Source: Acidimangrovimonas sediminis (GTDB lineage Bacteria > Pseudomonadota > Alphaproteobacteria > Rhodobacterales > Rhodobacteraceae). Taken from it: a stretch of 64,000 bases of DNA. Position numbers and translations under genes: made by a program. The stretch spans positions 361,867 through 425,866 of the forward strand of contig NZ_PHSN01000001.1 of the NCBI RefSeq assembly GCF_002871005.1. The letters run 5' to 3'. A model generated the notes under the pieces. That model ran no database searches. It worked only from the letters and a program-made list of their open reading frames with translations, and was not told where the DNA came from. Positions 17,769 to 26,276 of this stretch are shown one piece after another; the stretch's first letter is position 1, and each line of letters starts with the position of its first letter.

Positions 17769-18823
17769 AGCCAATCCTTCCGTCCCGTTCCCACCGCCTC
17801 GGCCACGCTGGCAAAGCCATCGCGGGCCAGCAGGGCGTCGAGGCCCCGCGCCACGCGCGCGGCGAGGCCGATCCCCTCGTAGACCATGGCGGTGTAAAGC
17901 TGCACCGCCGAGGCGCCCGCGCGGATCTTGGCATAGGCGTCCTCGGGCGTGGTGATGCCGCCGACGCCGATCAGCGGCAGCCGCCCCTCGGTCATCTGCG
18001 ACAGCCGCGCCAGAACGCGGGTGGATTTCTCGAAGAGCGGCGCGCCGGAGAGGCCGCCCTTTTCCTGCGCATGCGGCCCGTGCAGGCCGCTCCGGTCAAG
18101 CGTGGTGTTGGTGGCGATCACCCCGTCGATACCCGAGGCCAGCGCCACCTCGGCCACGTCCGCAAGCTCCGCCTCGGCGAGATCCGGCGCGATCTTCAGG
18201 AAGATCGGGATCGGACGGGCCAGCGCGGCGCGGGTCTGCAGCACGCCGGCCAGCAGCGCCGACAGCGCGGCCTTGCCCTGCAGGTCGCGCAGCTTCTCGG
18301 TATTGGGGGAGGAGACGTTGACCGTCGCGAAATCCAGATGCGCGCCGCAGGCCGCGAGTACGGCCGAGAAATCGTGGGCGCGGTCCTCGCTGTCCTTGTT
18401 GGCGCCGAGGTTGAGGCCGATCACCGCTGCAGCGGGCCGGTGCGCCAGCCGTGCGGCGATCGCCGGGGCGCCGTCGTTGTTGAACCCGAAGCGGTTGATC
18501 GCGGCGCGGTCCGCGCTCAGCCGGAACAGCCGCGGGCGCGGGTTGCCGGGCTGCGGGCGGGGCGTCGCGGCGCCGACCTCGAGAAAGCCGAAGCCCGCAC
18601 GGGCGAGAGGGGCGAGCGTGGTCGCGTTCTTGTCGAACCCCGCGGCAAGGCCCACCGGGTTCGGCAGATCGAGCCCGGCGAGCCGGGTGCGCAGCCGCTC
18701 CGAGGTGACGGTGCCGGGCAGCGGCACGAGGCCCAGCTGCAACGCCTTGAGCGACAGGCCGTGGGCCTGTTCGGGGTCCAGCCGGTGCAGCGCGGCGAGG
18801 CCCAGCCGCTCGACAGCGGTCAC
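17765..18823 (-). CDS. pyrD: Dihydroorotate dehydrogenase (quinone), class 2
   Basis: 352 residues, class 2 membrane-associated enzyme using FMN and quinone in de novo pyrimidine synthesis. Motifs: [73 protein letters not shown] (catalytic Ser region) and [17 protein letters not shown]. The N-terminal amphipathic helix typical of class 2 is present. GTG 18823 overlaps the upstream stop as GTGA, and the gene ends in another GTGA overlap with arsC. Confidence 0.97.
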   Translation of the reverse strand: MTAVERLGLAALHRLDPEQAHGLSLKALQLGLVPLPGTVTSERLRTRLAGLDLPNPVGLAAGFDKNATTLAPLARAGFGFLEVGAATPRPQPGNPRPRLFRLSADRAAINRFGFNNDGAPAIAARLAHRPAAAVIGLNLGANKDSEDRAHDFSAVLAACGAHLDFATVNVSSPNTEKLRDLQGKAALSALLAGVLQTRAALARPIPIFLKIAPDLAEAELADVAEVALASGIDGVIATNTTLDRSGLHGPHAQEKGGLSGAPLFEKSTRVLARLSQMTEGRLPLIGVGGITTPEDAYAKIRAGASAVQLYTAMVYEGIGLAARVARGLDALLARDGFASVAEAVGTGRKDWL

Positions 18824-19158
18824 GGCACGCCCGCCGGGAAGATGTGCCCGGTGGCGCCCAGCGGCAGCGACTTGTCCCAGACCACCTCGTCCAGCGTCAG
18901 GGCGCGGTAGAGATGCGGGAACAGCGCGCCGCCGCGAGACGGCTCCCACTTCAGCGCGGGGCCGAGCTTGTCGGGATCGAAGGCCACGAGGACAAGGTCG
19001 CTCTCCGTCGCGAAATGCTTCGCGGCGGTCTCGGCGACCTGCGCGGCGGTCGAGAAATGGATGAAGCCGTCGGCCAGGTCGACCGGCGCGCCCAGCGTCT
19101 CGCCGGCCTTGCGGAATGCGTCCCATTCTGGGCGGCGGAAAATCTTGTAGATCAGCAT
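18820..19158 (-). CDS. DUF952 domain protein
   Basis: 112 residues: [39 protein letters not shown], LLxxLD-like [19 protein letters not shown], and [20 protein letters not shown]. The DUF952 family is small, cytoplasmic and of unknown function, often found beside pyrD in alphaproteobacteria. It is the first gene of a three-gene overlapping run DUF952-pyrD-arsC. The upstream 318 bases carry tandem copies of the dispersed repeat. Confidence 0.9.
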   Translation of the reverse strand: MLIYKIFRRPEWDAFRKAGETLGAPVDLADGFIHFSTAAQVAETAAKHFATESDLVLVAFDPDKLGPALKWEPSRGGALFPHLYRALTLDEVVWDKSLPLGATGHIFPAGVP

Positions 19159-19280
19159 GGGCAGGTCATGCCCCCGCGCGCGCGCCGGGTCAAGCGGGGT
19201 CGCGCGGGGATTGCACGGACTGGGGGGGCGCCGCGGCTGCCCCGGAGGTGCGGCGCCGGGGGTGCCCATTCCCTGTGACG

Positions 19281-19375
19281 CCGCATCCGCGGGGGTTTCA
19301 CACCCCCGCACCCGCCGCATCTGCGGGGGTTTCACACCCCCGCACCCCCGTGGGATATTTTCGAACAGAAAGTGG
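19281..19375 (+). repeat. Dispersed intergenic repeat with internal 34-bp duplication
   Basis: A unit of about 34 bases starting CCGCATC and containing the GGGGGTTTCACACCCCC hairpin occurs twice in tandem (19281-19314 and 19315-19348, nearly identical). The second copy continues into CCCCGTGGGATATTTTCG and a purine-rich tail, as in the copies at 7171 and 7409. It fills part of the gap between the DUF952 start (19158) and the convergently placed end of epmA (19477). The rest of the gap shows nothing recognisable. Confidence 0.85.
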
Positions 19376-19476
19376 GAAGGGGCCTGTCTGCCTGCGGGGG
19401 AAGTGCCGCGGGGCATGGGGCGATGGCTTTGGTGCGACGAGGGCGCGGCAGGGGCGTGGCCGGGCGGGCGGAGCGG

Positions 19477-20523
19477 TCAGGCGCCGCCGGAGACGGGCAC
19501 CCAGAGCACGTCGTCGATGCGCGGTGCGGCGGTGGCCAGCATCGCCAGCCGGTCGAAACCCAGAGCGATGCCCGAGGCCGGGGGCATCCGGGCCAGCGCC
19601 GCGAGGAAATCCTCGTCCAGCGGGTAGCGTTCGCCGTAGATCCGTTCCTTCTCGTCCATCTCGGCCTCGAAGCGGCGGCGCTGCTCGGCGGCGTCGGTCA
19701 GTTCTCCGAAGCCGTTCGCCAGCTCCACTCCGCAGGCGTAGACCTCGAACCGCTCGGCCTCGCGCGGGTCGTCGGGGCAGACCCGCGCAAGCGCCGCCTC
19801 GGCAACGGGGTAGCGGTCGAGCATGGTCAGCCGGCCGTGACCGAGGTGGGGTTCCACCCGTTCCGACAGCACGCGCGAGAAGATGTCGGACCAGCTGTCG
19901 TCCGCCGCCGTCCGCACCCCCGCGGCCGCGGCCTGACGGGCCAGGGCGGCGGCGTCGGTCGTGCCGTCGGCGGCAAGCGTCGACAGCAGGTCGAGGCCGG
20001 CATGGCGGCGGAAGGCCTCGGCCACCGAAAGCCGCTCGAACGCCTCGAACGGGTCGCAGGACAGTGCGCCGAAGCGCAACAGGGGCGTGCCCGCGGCCTT
20101 GCAGGCGGCGCGGGCCATGGCGGCGACATCGTTCATCAGCACGCTGTAGGCTTCGCCCGCCCGGTACCATTCCAGCAGCGTGAATTCGGGCGAATGGCGC
20201 GGCCCGCGCTCGCGGTTGCGCCAGACATGGGCGAAAGAGAAGATCCGCGTCTCGCCCGCCGCCAGCAGCTTCTTCATCGCGAATTCGGGCGATGTGTGCA
20301 GGTACATCCGCTGCCCCGCGCCGTCATTCCCGATCATCTCGGTCGCGAAGGCGTGCAGGTGGGTCTCGTTCCCCGGGCTGGGGACCAGCGCGGGCGGGTC
20401 GATCTCGACGAAGTCCTGCGCCCCGAGAAGCGCACGGATCGCCGCCTGGGCGCGGTTGCGCGCCATCAACATGGGCCGGCGGTCGGCGTGGCGCGCGGGG
20501 GACCACCACGGGCTCTCGGTCAT
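19477..20523 (-). CDS. epmA: EF-P--(R)-beta-lysine ligase EpmA
   Basis: 348 residues, the length of EpmA (PoxA/GenX), a class II lysyl-tRNA-synthetase-like enzyme lacking the anticodon-binding domain. Motif 2 region: YLHTSPEFAMKKLLAAG, IFSFAHVWRNRERGPRHSPEFTLLEWYRA; motif 3 region: SGIALGFDRLAML. It charges (R)-beta-lysine onto EF-P. It is divergent from efp, its substrate, 108 bases away. The companion aminomutase EpmB is not in the window. GAGAGG precedes ATG 20523. Confidence 0.95.
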   Translation of the reverse strand: MTESPWWSPARHADRRPMLMARNRAQAAIRALLGAQDFVEIDPPALVPSPGNETHLHAFATEMIGNDGAGQRMYLHTSPEFAMKKLLAAGETRIFSFAHVWRNRERGPRHSPEFTLLEWYRAGEAYSVLMNDVAAMARAACKAAGTPLLRFGALSCDPFEAFERLSVAEAFRRHAGLDLLSTLAADGTTDAAALARQAAAAGVRTAADDSWSDIFSRVLSERVEPHLGHGRLTMLDRYPVAEAALARVCPDDPREAERFEVYACGVELANGFGELTDAAEQRRRFEAEMDEKERIYGERYPLDEDFLAALARMPPASGIALGFDRLAMLATAAPRIDDVLWVPVSGGA

Positions 20524-20631
20524 GGCAAGGCACCTCTCCACTGGAAATTGCTGGCGAACTCGGCTAGGGCCGGGGCCAAAGGCGCATAAGCCGCGCACCC
20601 TCCATCTGCAAGATCTGCAAGGACACCAGAG

Positions 20632-21198
20632 ATGAAAGTCATCGCCTCTTCGCTCCGCAAGGGCAACGTCGTGGAAATGAACGGCAAGCTCTACGTCGTT
20701 CTCAAGGCCGAAAACTTCCACCCCGGCAAGGGCACGCCCACGACCTCGGTCGACATGCGCGGCATCGCCGACGGGGTGAAGACGACCGAGCGCTGGAAGA
20801 CCACCGAGCAGGTGGAGCGCGCCAACGTCGACGAGCGGGAGTGGGATTTCCTCTATGACGACGGCGAGGGGTTCCACTTCATGAACCCCGAGACCTACGA
20901 CCAGACGGTGGCCACCGAGGAAGTGGTGGGCGATTCCAAGGCCTACCTGGAGCCGGGGATGAAGGTCTTCCTGCAGACCTACGAGGGCCGCCCGATTGCG
21001 ATCGAGCTGCCGCAGAAGGTGACGGTGGAGATCGTGGAGACGGAGCCGGTGGTGAAGGGGCAGACCGCATCGTCGAGCTACAAGCCCGCGCAGACCAACA
21101 TCGGCGTGCGGGTGATGGTGCCGCCGCATATCGACGTGGGCACCCGCGTGGTGATCAACACCGCCGACAACACCTACGTCGAGCGCGCCAAGGACTGA
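20632..21198 (+). CDS. efp: Elongation factor P
   Basis: 188 residues, three-domain EF-P that rescues ribosomes stalled at polyproline. The modified loop is [12 protein letters not shown] with the acceptor Lys33, suited to beta-lysylation by the adjacent EpmA. Domains II and III include [32 protein letters not shown] and the C-terminal [20 protein letters not shown]. The gene is complete, with a terminator-like hairpin downstream. Confidence 0.97.
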   Translation: MKVIASSLRKGNVVEMNGKLYVVLKAENFHPGKGTPTTSVDMRGIADGVKTTERWKTTEQVERANVDEREWDFLYDDGEGFHFMNPETYDQTVATEEVVGDSKAYLEPGMKVFLQTYEGRPIAIELPQKVTVEIVETEPVVKGQTASSSYKPAQTNIGVRVMVPPHIDVGTRVVINTADNTYVERAKD

Positions 21199-21240
21199 CG
21201 GGAAGGGGGCGCACGCGCCCTGACGATGTCACCGTGACCG

Positions 21241-21264
21241 GGGGGCGGGCCAAAGCCGGCCCCC
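21241..21264 (+). terminator. Terminator-like hairpin after efp
   Basis: GGGGGCGGGC and GCCGGCCCCC pair with one mismatch around the loop CAAA and are followed by GTCATTTA. A smaller hairpin (GGGCG, CACG, CGCCC) precedes it at 21207-21220. The T run is short, so the call rests on stem strength and position 43 bases after the efp stop. Confidence 0.6.
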
Positions 21265-21330
21265 GTCATTTATCCGGCGGAAGGAACGCGTCGGGCGTCT
21301 CCCGCTCTGCGCGAGGGAACCCGGGCGGGG

Positions 21331-22377
21331 TCACGGTGTGGGACCGGTGGAGGCCCGGGCGATCAGCCTTGGCGCCGGACTGGGGATCACGGGGGACACC
21401 GGCAGCCCGTCGATGAGGTCGAGAAGCGCACCGGTTGCGGCACGAGCGACCGCGTCGAGGTCAAGGTCGACCGCGGTCAAGGGCGGGGTGGCGGAGCGGG
21501 CGCGAAGCCCGTCGTAGCGCGTCGCGACCCGGACAGTGCGCGGCACGTCGCGCCCGGCCGTCTGCAGCGCCATCATCGCACCGGTGGCCTGGGCGTCGAC
21601 CGGCACCAGCACGCCGTTGAGATCTGGGTGGGCCGCGAGATGTGCGGTCAGCGCCTCGGCCGCGGCGGCTTCGCCCCGGGTCTCGTCGACGCGCAGCACA
21701 TGGGGCGGCATGCCGATTTCGGCGGCGCGGGCGCGGTAGCGCTCTTCGAAGGCCTCGTAGTAGCGCCGTGCGCTGGTGCCGATCATCAGCGGAAAGCGCC
21801 GGGCGCCGCTGTCCAGCAGGTGGGCAATCAGGAGGTCGGCCGTCTCGGGGTAGTGCAGATCGACATGGGCCGCGACCTGCCCGTGCGCCGCACCGATCGC
21901 CACGGTGGGGATCGCCCGCGCCGAGAGAAGCGGCAGGAAGGGATCGTCCCGCGCCGGCTCGACCAGCAGCGCGCCGTCGAGGGGAACCGCCCGCAGCGCC
22001 GCCTCCGGGTCGGCGATCGGTGGCACGAGGACCAGCGCCACGTCGCGGGTAAGCGCGGTGAGCGCCGCCGCCCCCGCGATCTCCATCATGAAGCCCAGCT
22101 TCGAGGGGCCGGCGGCCACCGCCGTCGACATCGAGGAGAACAGCGCGATGGTGTTGGCACGTCCCGTGCGCATGCCGCGCGCCGCCATGTTGGGACGGTA
22201 GCCCAGCTCGCGGATCGCCGCGTCGATGCGGGCGCGGGTCTCAGCATCGACGCGGCGCTTGCCGTTGATCGCGTTCGACACCGTGCCCGCCGACACACCG
22301 GCGAGTCGCGCCACATCGACCACCGTCGCCCGCCGTCCGCCCGGCTTTTCCGGATCATCCATTCTTCTTGCGTCCAT
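21331..22377 (-). CDS. LacI family repressor of the arylsulfotransferase-ABC operon
   Basis: 348 residues. The helix-turn-helix (VVDVARLAGVSAGTVSNAINGKRRVD, about residues 18-45) and hinge (LGYRPNMAARGM) are followed by the sugar-binding-type core. It lies divergent from the arylsulfotransferase-like gene with two perfect TTAAAACGTTTTAA palindromes between them, whose CG centre is typical of LacI-family operators. The effector is unknown and need not be a sugar. An internal ATG at 22362 is an alternative start; neither has a strong ribosome site. Confidence 0.92.
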   Translation of the reverse strand: MDARRMDDPEKPGGRRATVVDVARLAGVSAGTVSNAINGKRRVDAETRARIDAAIRELGYRPNMAARGMRTGRANTIALFSSMSTAVAAGPSKLGFMMEIAGAAALTALTRDVALVLVPPIADPEAALRAVPLDGALLVEPARDDPFLPLLSARAIPTVAIGAAHGQVAAHVDLHYPETADLLIAHLLDSGARRFPLMIGTSARRYYEAFEERYRARAAEIGMPPHVLRVDETRGEAAAAEALTAHLAAHPDLNGVLVPVDAQATGAMMALQTAGRDVPRTVRVATRYDGLRARSATPPLTAVDLDLDAVARAATGALLDLIDGLPVSPVIPSPAPRLIARASTGPTP

Positions 22378-22447
22378 TTTCTGTGCATTTCCGCCGAAAC
22401 TGCGCCTGCCCGGCGGGCGCCGGTGGGAACTTGCTGCCCCCTTTTGA

Positions 22448-22502
22448 TTAAAACGTTTTAACGACAGGCGAGCAAGCGCATATGGTCATTAAAACGTTTT
22501 AA
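22448..22502. promoter_or_regulatory. Promoter framed by two identical LacI operators
   Basis: TTAAAACGTTTTAA occurs twice, at 22448-22461 and 22489-22502, centres 41 bases apart (about four helical turns). Between them lies a plus-strand promoter candidate: TTAACG at 22458-22463, a 17-base spacer and TATGGT at 22481-22486. The upstream operator overlaps the -35 and the downstream one follows the -10, an arrangement suited to repression by looping or occlusion of both the operon and the divergent repressor gene. Confidence 0.85.
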
Positions 22503-22555
22503 CGCGACAGGAAGCGGCGCCGGGCGCCGGGAACGTCGCAGGGAAAGGAGAGGCC

Positions 22556-23695
22556 ATGACCGCGACCATCCTCGACAGGGCCGCCACGACATTGCCCGAC
22601 CAGATCACCTTGCGGCGCCGCCGCACCGGGCTGACGGCGCTGAGCCCGCAGCGGACGGCGGGGGGCTTCACCCTCTTCGCGGGCCAGACGGCCGCGGGGC
22701 GGGTCGACCTCGTCGATATCGAGGGACGGGTGGCGCATCAATGGCAGATGCCGGTGCGCGCGGGCCGCGACGCGGTGATCCTGCCCAACGGCAACCTCGG
22801 TTACAACGGCAGTCACGCGACCTCGGCCGCGCTCTACCCGGCGTGGGATCTCTGGCACGGCGGCGATTTCTACGAGGCGACGCCGGAGGGTGAGATCGTC
22901 TGGCGTCACGAGGACATCCATCACCATCACGACGCGCAATGGCTGGCGAACGGCAACCTCCTCTACACCGCCGCTGCGCCGATGCCGGCAGAGCGGGCGA
23001 CCCGCGTGACCGGGGGCGACCCGCGCAAGGACGGCGCCGACGGGGTCATCCAGTCCGACATCGTGCGCGAGGTGAACCGCAAGGGCGAAACCGTCTGGGA
23101 ATGGCGCGCGTGGGAGCATCTGGACCCGGCGGATTTCCCCATCCATCCGATCTTCGACCGCCGTCACTGGCCGATGATCAACGGCCTGTCGGTGACCCGC
23201 GACGGGCTGATCCTGATGAGCCTGCGCACCACCTCCGGCGTGATCGCGGTGGACCGTGCAACTGGTCGCGTCGTCTGGCACGTCGGCCCCGACGTGGTGG
23301 CCCAGCAGCACACCCCGATGGAGATGGAGGGCGGTTCGATCCTCGTCTTCGACAACGGCAACCTCAGGCAGGGGTCGACCTCTCCCTTCAGTCGCGCGCT
23401 GGAGTTCGACCCGAAGACGGGGCAGGTGGTCTGGTCCTATACCGACCCGATGCCGCCCACCTTCTTCTCGCCCTACATGGGCAGCTGCCAGCGGCTCTGG
23501 AACGGCAACACGCTGATCTGCGAAAGCGCCTTCGGGCGGTTGTTCGAGGTGACGCCCGCGGGCGAGACCGTGTGGGAATACGTGATCCCGGATTTCGACG
23601 AATACCCCGCGCCGCTGAACCGCTTCATCCTGGGCGCGCACAATTCGTGCTTCCGGGCGCATCGGTACCGGGCGGAGCAGGTGTCATGGCTGTGA
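22556..23695 (+). CDS. Arylsulfotransferase (ASST)-like beta-propeller protein
   Basis: 379 residues of repeated beta-propeller strands (GRVDLVDIEGRVAHQWQMP, EGEIVWRHEDIHHHHDAQW, PNGNLGYN, GRVVWHVGPD, TGQVVWSYTDP, GETVWEYVIPDF), as in the arylsulfotransferase family, which moves sulfate between phenolic esters without PAPS. A histidine cluster (IHHHHDAQW) may hold the catalytic His. No signal peptide is visible, unlike secreted ASST enzymes. GGAAAGGAGAGG lies before the ATG. It overlaps the permease gene by ten bases, tying it to sulfonate/sulfate-ester-type uptake. Confidence 0.8.
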   Translation: MTATILDRAATTLPDQITLRRRRTGLTALSPQRTAGGFTLFAGQTAAGRVDLVDIEGRVAHQWQMPVRAGRDAVILPNGNLGYNGSHATSAALYPAWDLWHGGDFYEATPEGEIVWRHEDIHHHHDAQWLANGNLLYTAAAPMPAERATRVTGGDPRKDGADGVIQSDIVREVNRKGETVWEWRAWEHLDPADFPIHPIFDRRHWPMINGLSVTRDGLILMSLRTTSGVIAVDRATGRVVWHVGPDVVAQQHTPMEMEGGSILVFDNGNLRQGSTSPFSRALEFDPKTGQVVWSYTDPMPPTFFSPYMGSCQRLWNGNTLICESAFGRLFEVTPAGETVWEYVIPDFDEYPAPLNRFILGAHNSCFRAHRYRAEQVSWL

Positions 23696-24513
23696 GCGAT
23701 CTTGGCGATCCTCCCGCCGTGCCCCGCCGGGGGGCGCGCGTCATGCCGCTCGGCCTGCTGGCGGGCTCGGCCCGGGTGGTGCGGCCGCTGATCTCCTTCG
23801 TCTTCGTGCTGGCGATCTGGTCGGGGGTTGGGGCCGCGCAACTGGTGCCCGAAACCATTTTTCCCGCGCCCTGGACGGTCTGGAACGCGACGGTCGAGAT
23901 GTGGCAGATGGGCACCCTGGCGGGGGACCTCGCCGTCTCACTCAGCCGTGCGGCGATCGGCTTCGCCATCGGCGCCACGCTGGGGGTTGCGCTGGGGCTG
24001 ATGACCGGGCGGATCGCGCTGATCCGCACGCTTCTTGGCCCGTTCCTGTCGCTGCTGCGGCCGATCCCGGCGATCGCGCTGGTGCCGGTGGCGATCGTGT
24101 GGTTCGGGATCGGCGAGGGGTCGAAGTACTTCGTAATCTCCTACACCGTGTTCCTGACGGTCTGGTTCAACACCCACCACGGCATGGAATACGTGCCCGA
24201 GATCTATTTGCGGGCCTCGCGCAGCCTCGGCGCCTCGCGCCGGCGCGAGTTCCTGACGGTGATCATCCCCGCCGCCGCCCCCTACATCTTCGCGGGTCTG
24301 CGGCTGGGCGTCGCGCTGGCCTTCCTCAGCCTCGTTGCGGCGGAACTGTCGGGGGCGTCCTCAGGCCTTGGCTACCGGCTGCAGGAGGCGCGGCAGTACA
24401 TCCGCACCGATCGCATGTTCTCGCTGCTGATCATCCTCGGTGCGCTCGGCGCGTCGGTGGACATGGTCGTGCACCAGATCGGGCGCAAGCTCGTCCATTG
24501 GCAACAGGGATAG
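23686..24513 (+). CDS. ABC transporter permease, SsuC/TauC-type
   Basis: 275 residues, about six membrane helices. The ABC loop (EAA motif) is RASRSLGASRRREFLTVIIP, and the fold matches nitrate/sulfonate/bicarbonate permeases. Start ATG 23686 overlaps the arylsulfotransferase-like gene and has GGAGCAGG upstream. Downstream partner genes are the ATPase (six bases after its stop) and the binding protein. Confidence 0.92.
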   Translation: MAVSDLGDPPAVPRRGARVMPLGLLAGSARVVRPLISFVFVLAIWSGVGAAQLVPETIFPAPWTVWNATVEMWQMGTLAGDLAVSLSRAAIGFAIGATLGVALGLMTGRIALIRTLLGPFLSLLRPIPAIALVPVAIVWFGIGEGSKYFVISYTVFLTVWFNTHHGMEYVPEIYLRASRSLGASRRREFLTVIIPAAAPYIFAGLRLGVALAFLSLVAAELSGASSGLGYRLQEARQYIRTDRMFSLLIILGALGASVDMVVHQIGRKLVHWQQG

Positions 24514-24518
24514 GACGC

Positions 24519-25310
24519 ATGACCCGGATGACCGCAGAAGGCGATGTGCGCGTCGACGACGTCGCGATCCGCTTCAAGGGCAAGGACGGTCCGGTGACCG
24601 CCCTCGACCGGACCACGCTGCGGCTGAGGCCCGGCACCTTCACCGCGCTGATCGGCCCCTCGGGCTGTGGCAAGTCCACGCTGATGAACGCGATCGGCGG
24701 CTTCGTGGCCCCCAGCGGCGGCGCCATCACCATCGACGGGGCCGAAGTCACCGGCCCCTCGGCCAAGGTGGGCGTCATCTTCCAGCAATACGCGCTGTTC
24801 CCGTGGTTCACCGCGCTCGGCAACGTGCGTTTCGCGCTGCGCCGGTTCGGCCTGCCCAGGGCGCAGGAGATCGAGCGCGCCCATGCCGCCCTGGCCGAGG
24901 TGGGCCTCGGCGCCCATGCGGGCAAGTTTCCGCAGCAGCTTTCGGGCGGAATGAAGCAGCGCGTGGCCATCGCCCGCACCTTCGCCTGCGGGCCCAAGGT
25001 TCTTCTGATGGATGAACCCTTCGGCGCGCTGGATGCGCAGACCCGGCTGGGGATGCACGACCTGCTGATGGGGGTCTGGCAGAAGCACCGCGCGACCGTC
25101 CTGTTCGTCACCCATGACGTCGACGAGGCGCTGCTGCTGGCCGACGACGTGCACGTGATGAGTCAGGCGCCCGGCCGCCTGATCCGCCAGTATCACCTGC
25201 CGCAGCCCCGGCCGCGCGCGTTCAACCGCTCGGGGTCGGAACTGCTCGACATCCGTGAAGAAATCCTTGGCCTCCTGCGCCCCGAGGGCGTGCTGGCCGC
25301 AATCCACTAG
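24519..25310 (+). CDS. ABC transporter ATPase, SsuB/TauB-type
   Basis: 263 residues with every ATPase motif: Walker A GPSGCGKST, Q-loop FQQYALFPW, signature LSGGMKQRVAIAR, Walker B VLLMDEPFGALD and H-loop VTHDVDEAL. FPWFTALGNV is typical of the nitrate/taurine/sulfonate importers. It begins six bases after the permease stop and energises import at the inner membrane. Confidence 0.94.
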   Translation: MTRMTAEGDVRVDDVAIRFKGKDGPVTALDRTTLRLRPGTFTALIGPSGCGKSTLMNAIGGFVAPSGGAITIDGAEVTGPSAKVGVIFQQYALFPWFTALGNVRFALRRFGLPRAQEIERAHAALAEVGLGAHAGKFPQQLSGGMKQRVAIARTFACGPKVLLMDEPFGALDAQTRLGMHDLLMGVWQKHRATVLFVTHDVDEALLLADDVHVMSQAPGRLIRQYHLPQPRPRAFNRSGSELLDIREEILGLLRPEGVLAAIH

Positions 25311-25328
25311 ACCGACAGGAGAGAGACG

Positions 25329-26276
25329 ATGAGCCTTCTGAGACATCTCGCGTTGGGCGCCATGCTCGCGCTCGCCCCGGCGCTGGCGCATGCCGGCCAG
25401 CTGGTCTTTGCGTGGAGCCCGAACCCCCAGACGCCGCAGGTCGATGTCGCCCTCGAGAAGGGGTACTTCAAGGACGCGGGCCTCGACGTGAAGATCGTGC
25501 CCTTCAACTCCGGCCGCGCCGGGTTCGAGGCGCTTCTGGGCGGGCAGGTCGACGTGGCCTTCATGGCCGAGTTTCCCGCCGCCACCGGCGCGCTGATGAA
25601 GCAGAAATTCGTCATCGTGGGCGATCTGGCGCGCTTCACCGGCTCGCGCATCATCGGCAACAGGAAGGCCGGGCCGCTGACCGGCGTCTCGGATCTGGCG
25701 GGGCGCAAGATCGGCACGACGATCGGCACCAACGTGCACTACTTCCTCGACACCGCGCTGGCGGAGGCCGGGGTGAAGGCGACCATCGTCTCGGCCGCAC
25801 CCTCCGACCTCGTGCCCGCCGTGTCGCGCGGCGATGTGGATGCGATCGCGCCGTTCCCGACGTTCTACGGTGCGGCGAAGAAGACGCTGGGCGCGAATTA
25901 CGAGGAATTGCGCGTGCCAGGCTACAAGGTGCATTTCATCCTGGCCGCGACGCCTGCGATGACCGGCAAGCGGGCGGCGGACCTCAAGGCCTTCATGGCG
26001 GCGCTGAAGCGCGCCGACCGTGACGTGGCCGCCGATCCCAAGGCTGCGATGGCCGCCGTCGCGAAAGACATGAACGGGGCGATGTCGCCCGATGCGCTGG
26101 CCGCGATGTGGAAGGATGTCGACATCGGGCTGACCCTCGACGACGGGCTGACCGATCTGATCCTGTCGGAATCGAACTGGATCCTGAAGCAGGGCGTGGT
26201 CCGCGCCAAGCCGCTGACCCGGGCGGAGGTCGCGGCCTACATGGCCCCCGCGGCGCTGGACGCCGCGACGAACTAG
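25329..26276 (+). CDS. ABC transporter periplasmic substrate-binding protein, SsuA/TauA-type
   Basis: 315 residues. A Sec signal peptide ends around residue 22 (ALAPALAHA). The mature part follows the NMT1/SsuA pattern: FAWSPNPQTPQVDVALEKGYF, GLDVKIVPFNSGRAGFEALLGGQVDVAF and GRKIGTTIGTNVHYFLDTAL. GGAGAGAG precedes ATG 25329. Ligand unknown; the operon's arylsulfotransferase-like gene suggests an aromatic sulfate ester or sulfonate. Its TAG overlaps the stop of thiD on the other strand. Confidence 0.92.
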   Translation: MSLLRHLALGAMLALAPALAHAGQLVFAWSPNPQTPQVDVALEKGYFKDAGLDVKIVPFNSGRAGFEALLGGQVDVAFMAEFPAATGALMKQKFVIVGDLARFTGSRIIGNRKAGPLTGVSDLAGRKIGTTIGTNVHYFLDTALAEAGVKATIVSAAPSDLVPAVSRGDVDAIAPFPTFYGAAKKTLGANYEELRVPGYKVHFILAATPAMTGKRAADLKAFMAALKRADRDVAADPKAAMAAVAKDMNGAMSPDALAAMWKDVDIGLTLDDGLTDLILSESNWILKQGVVRAKPLTRAEVAAYMAPAALDAATN

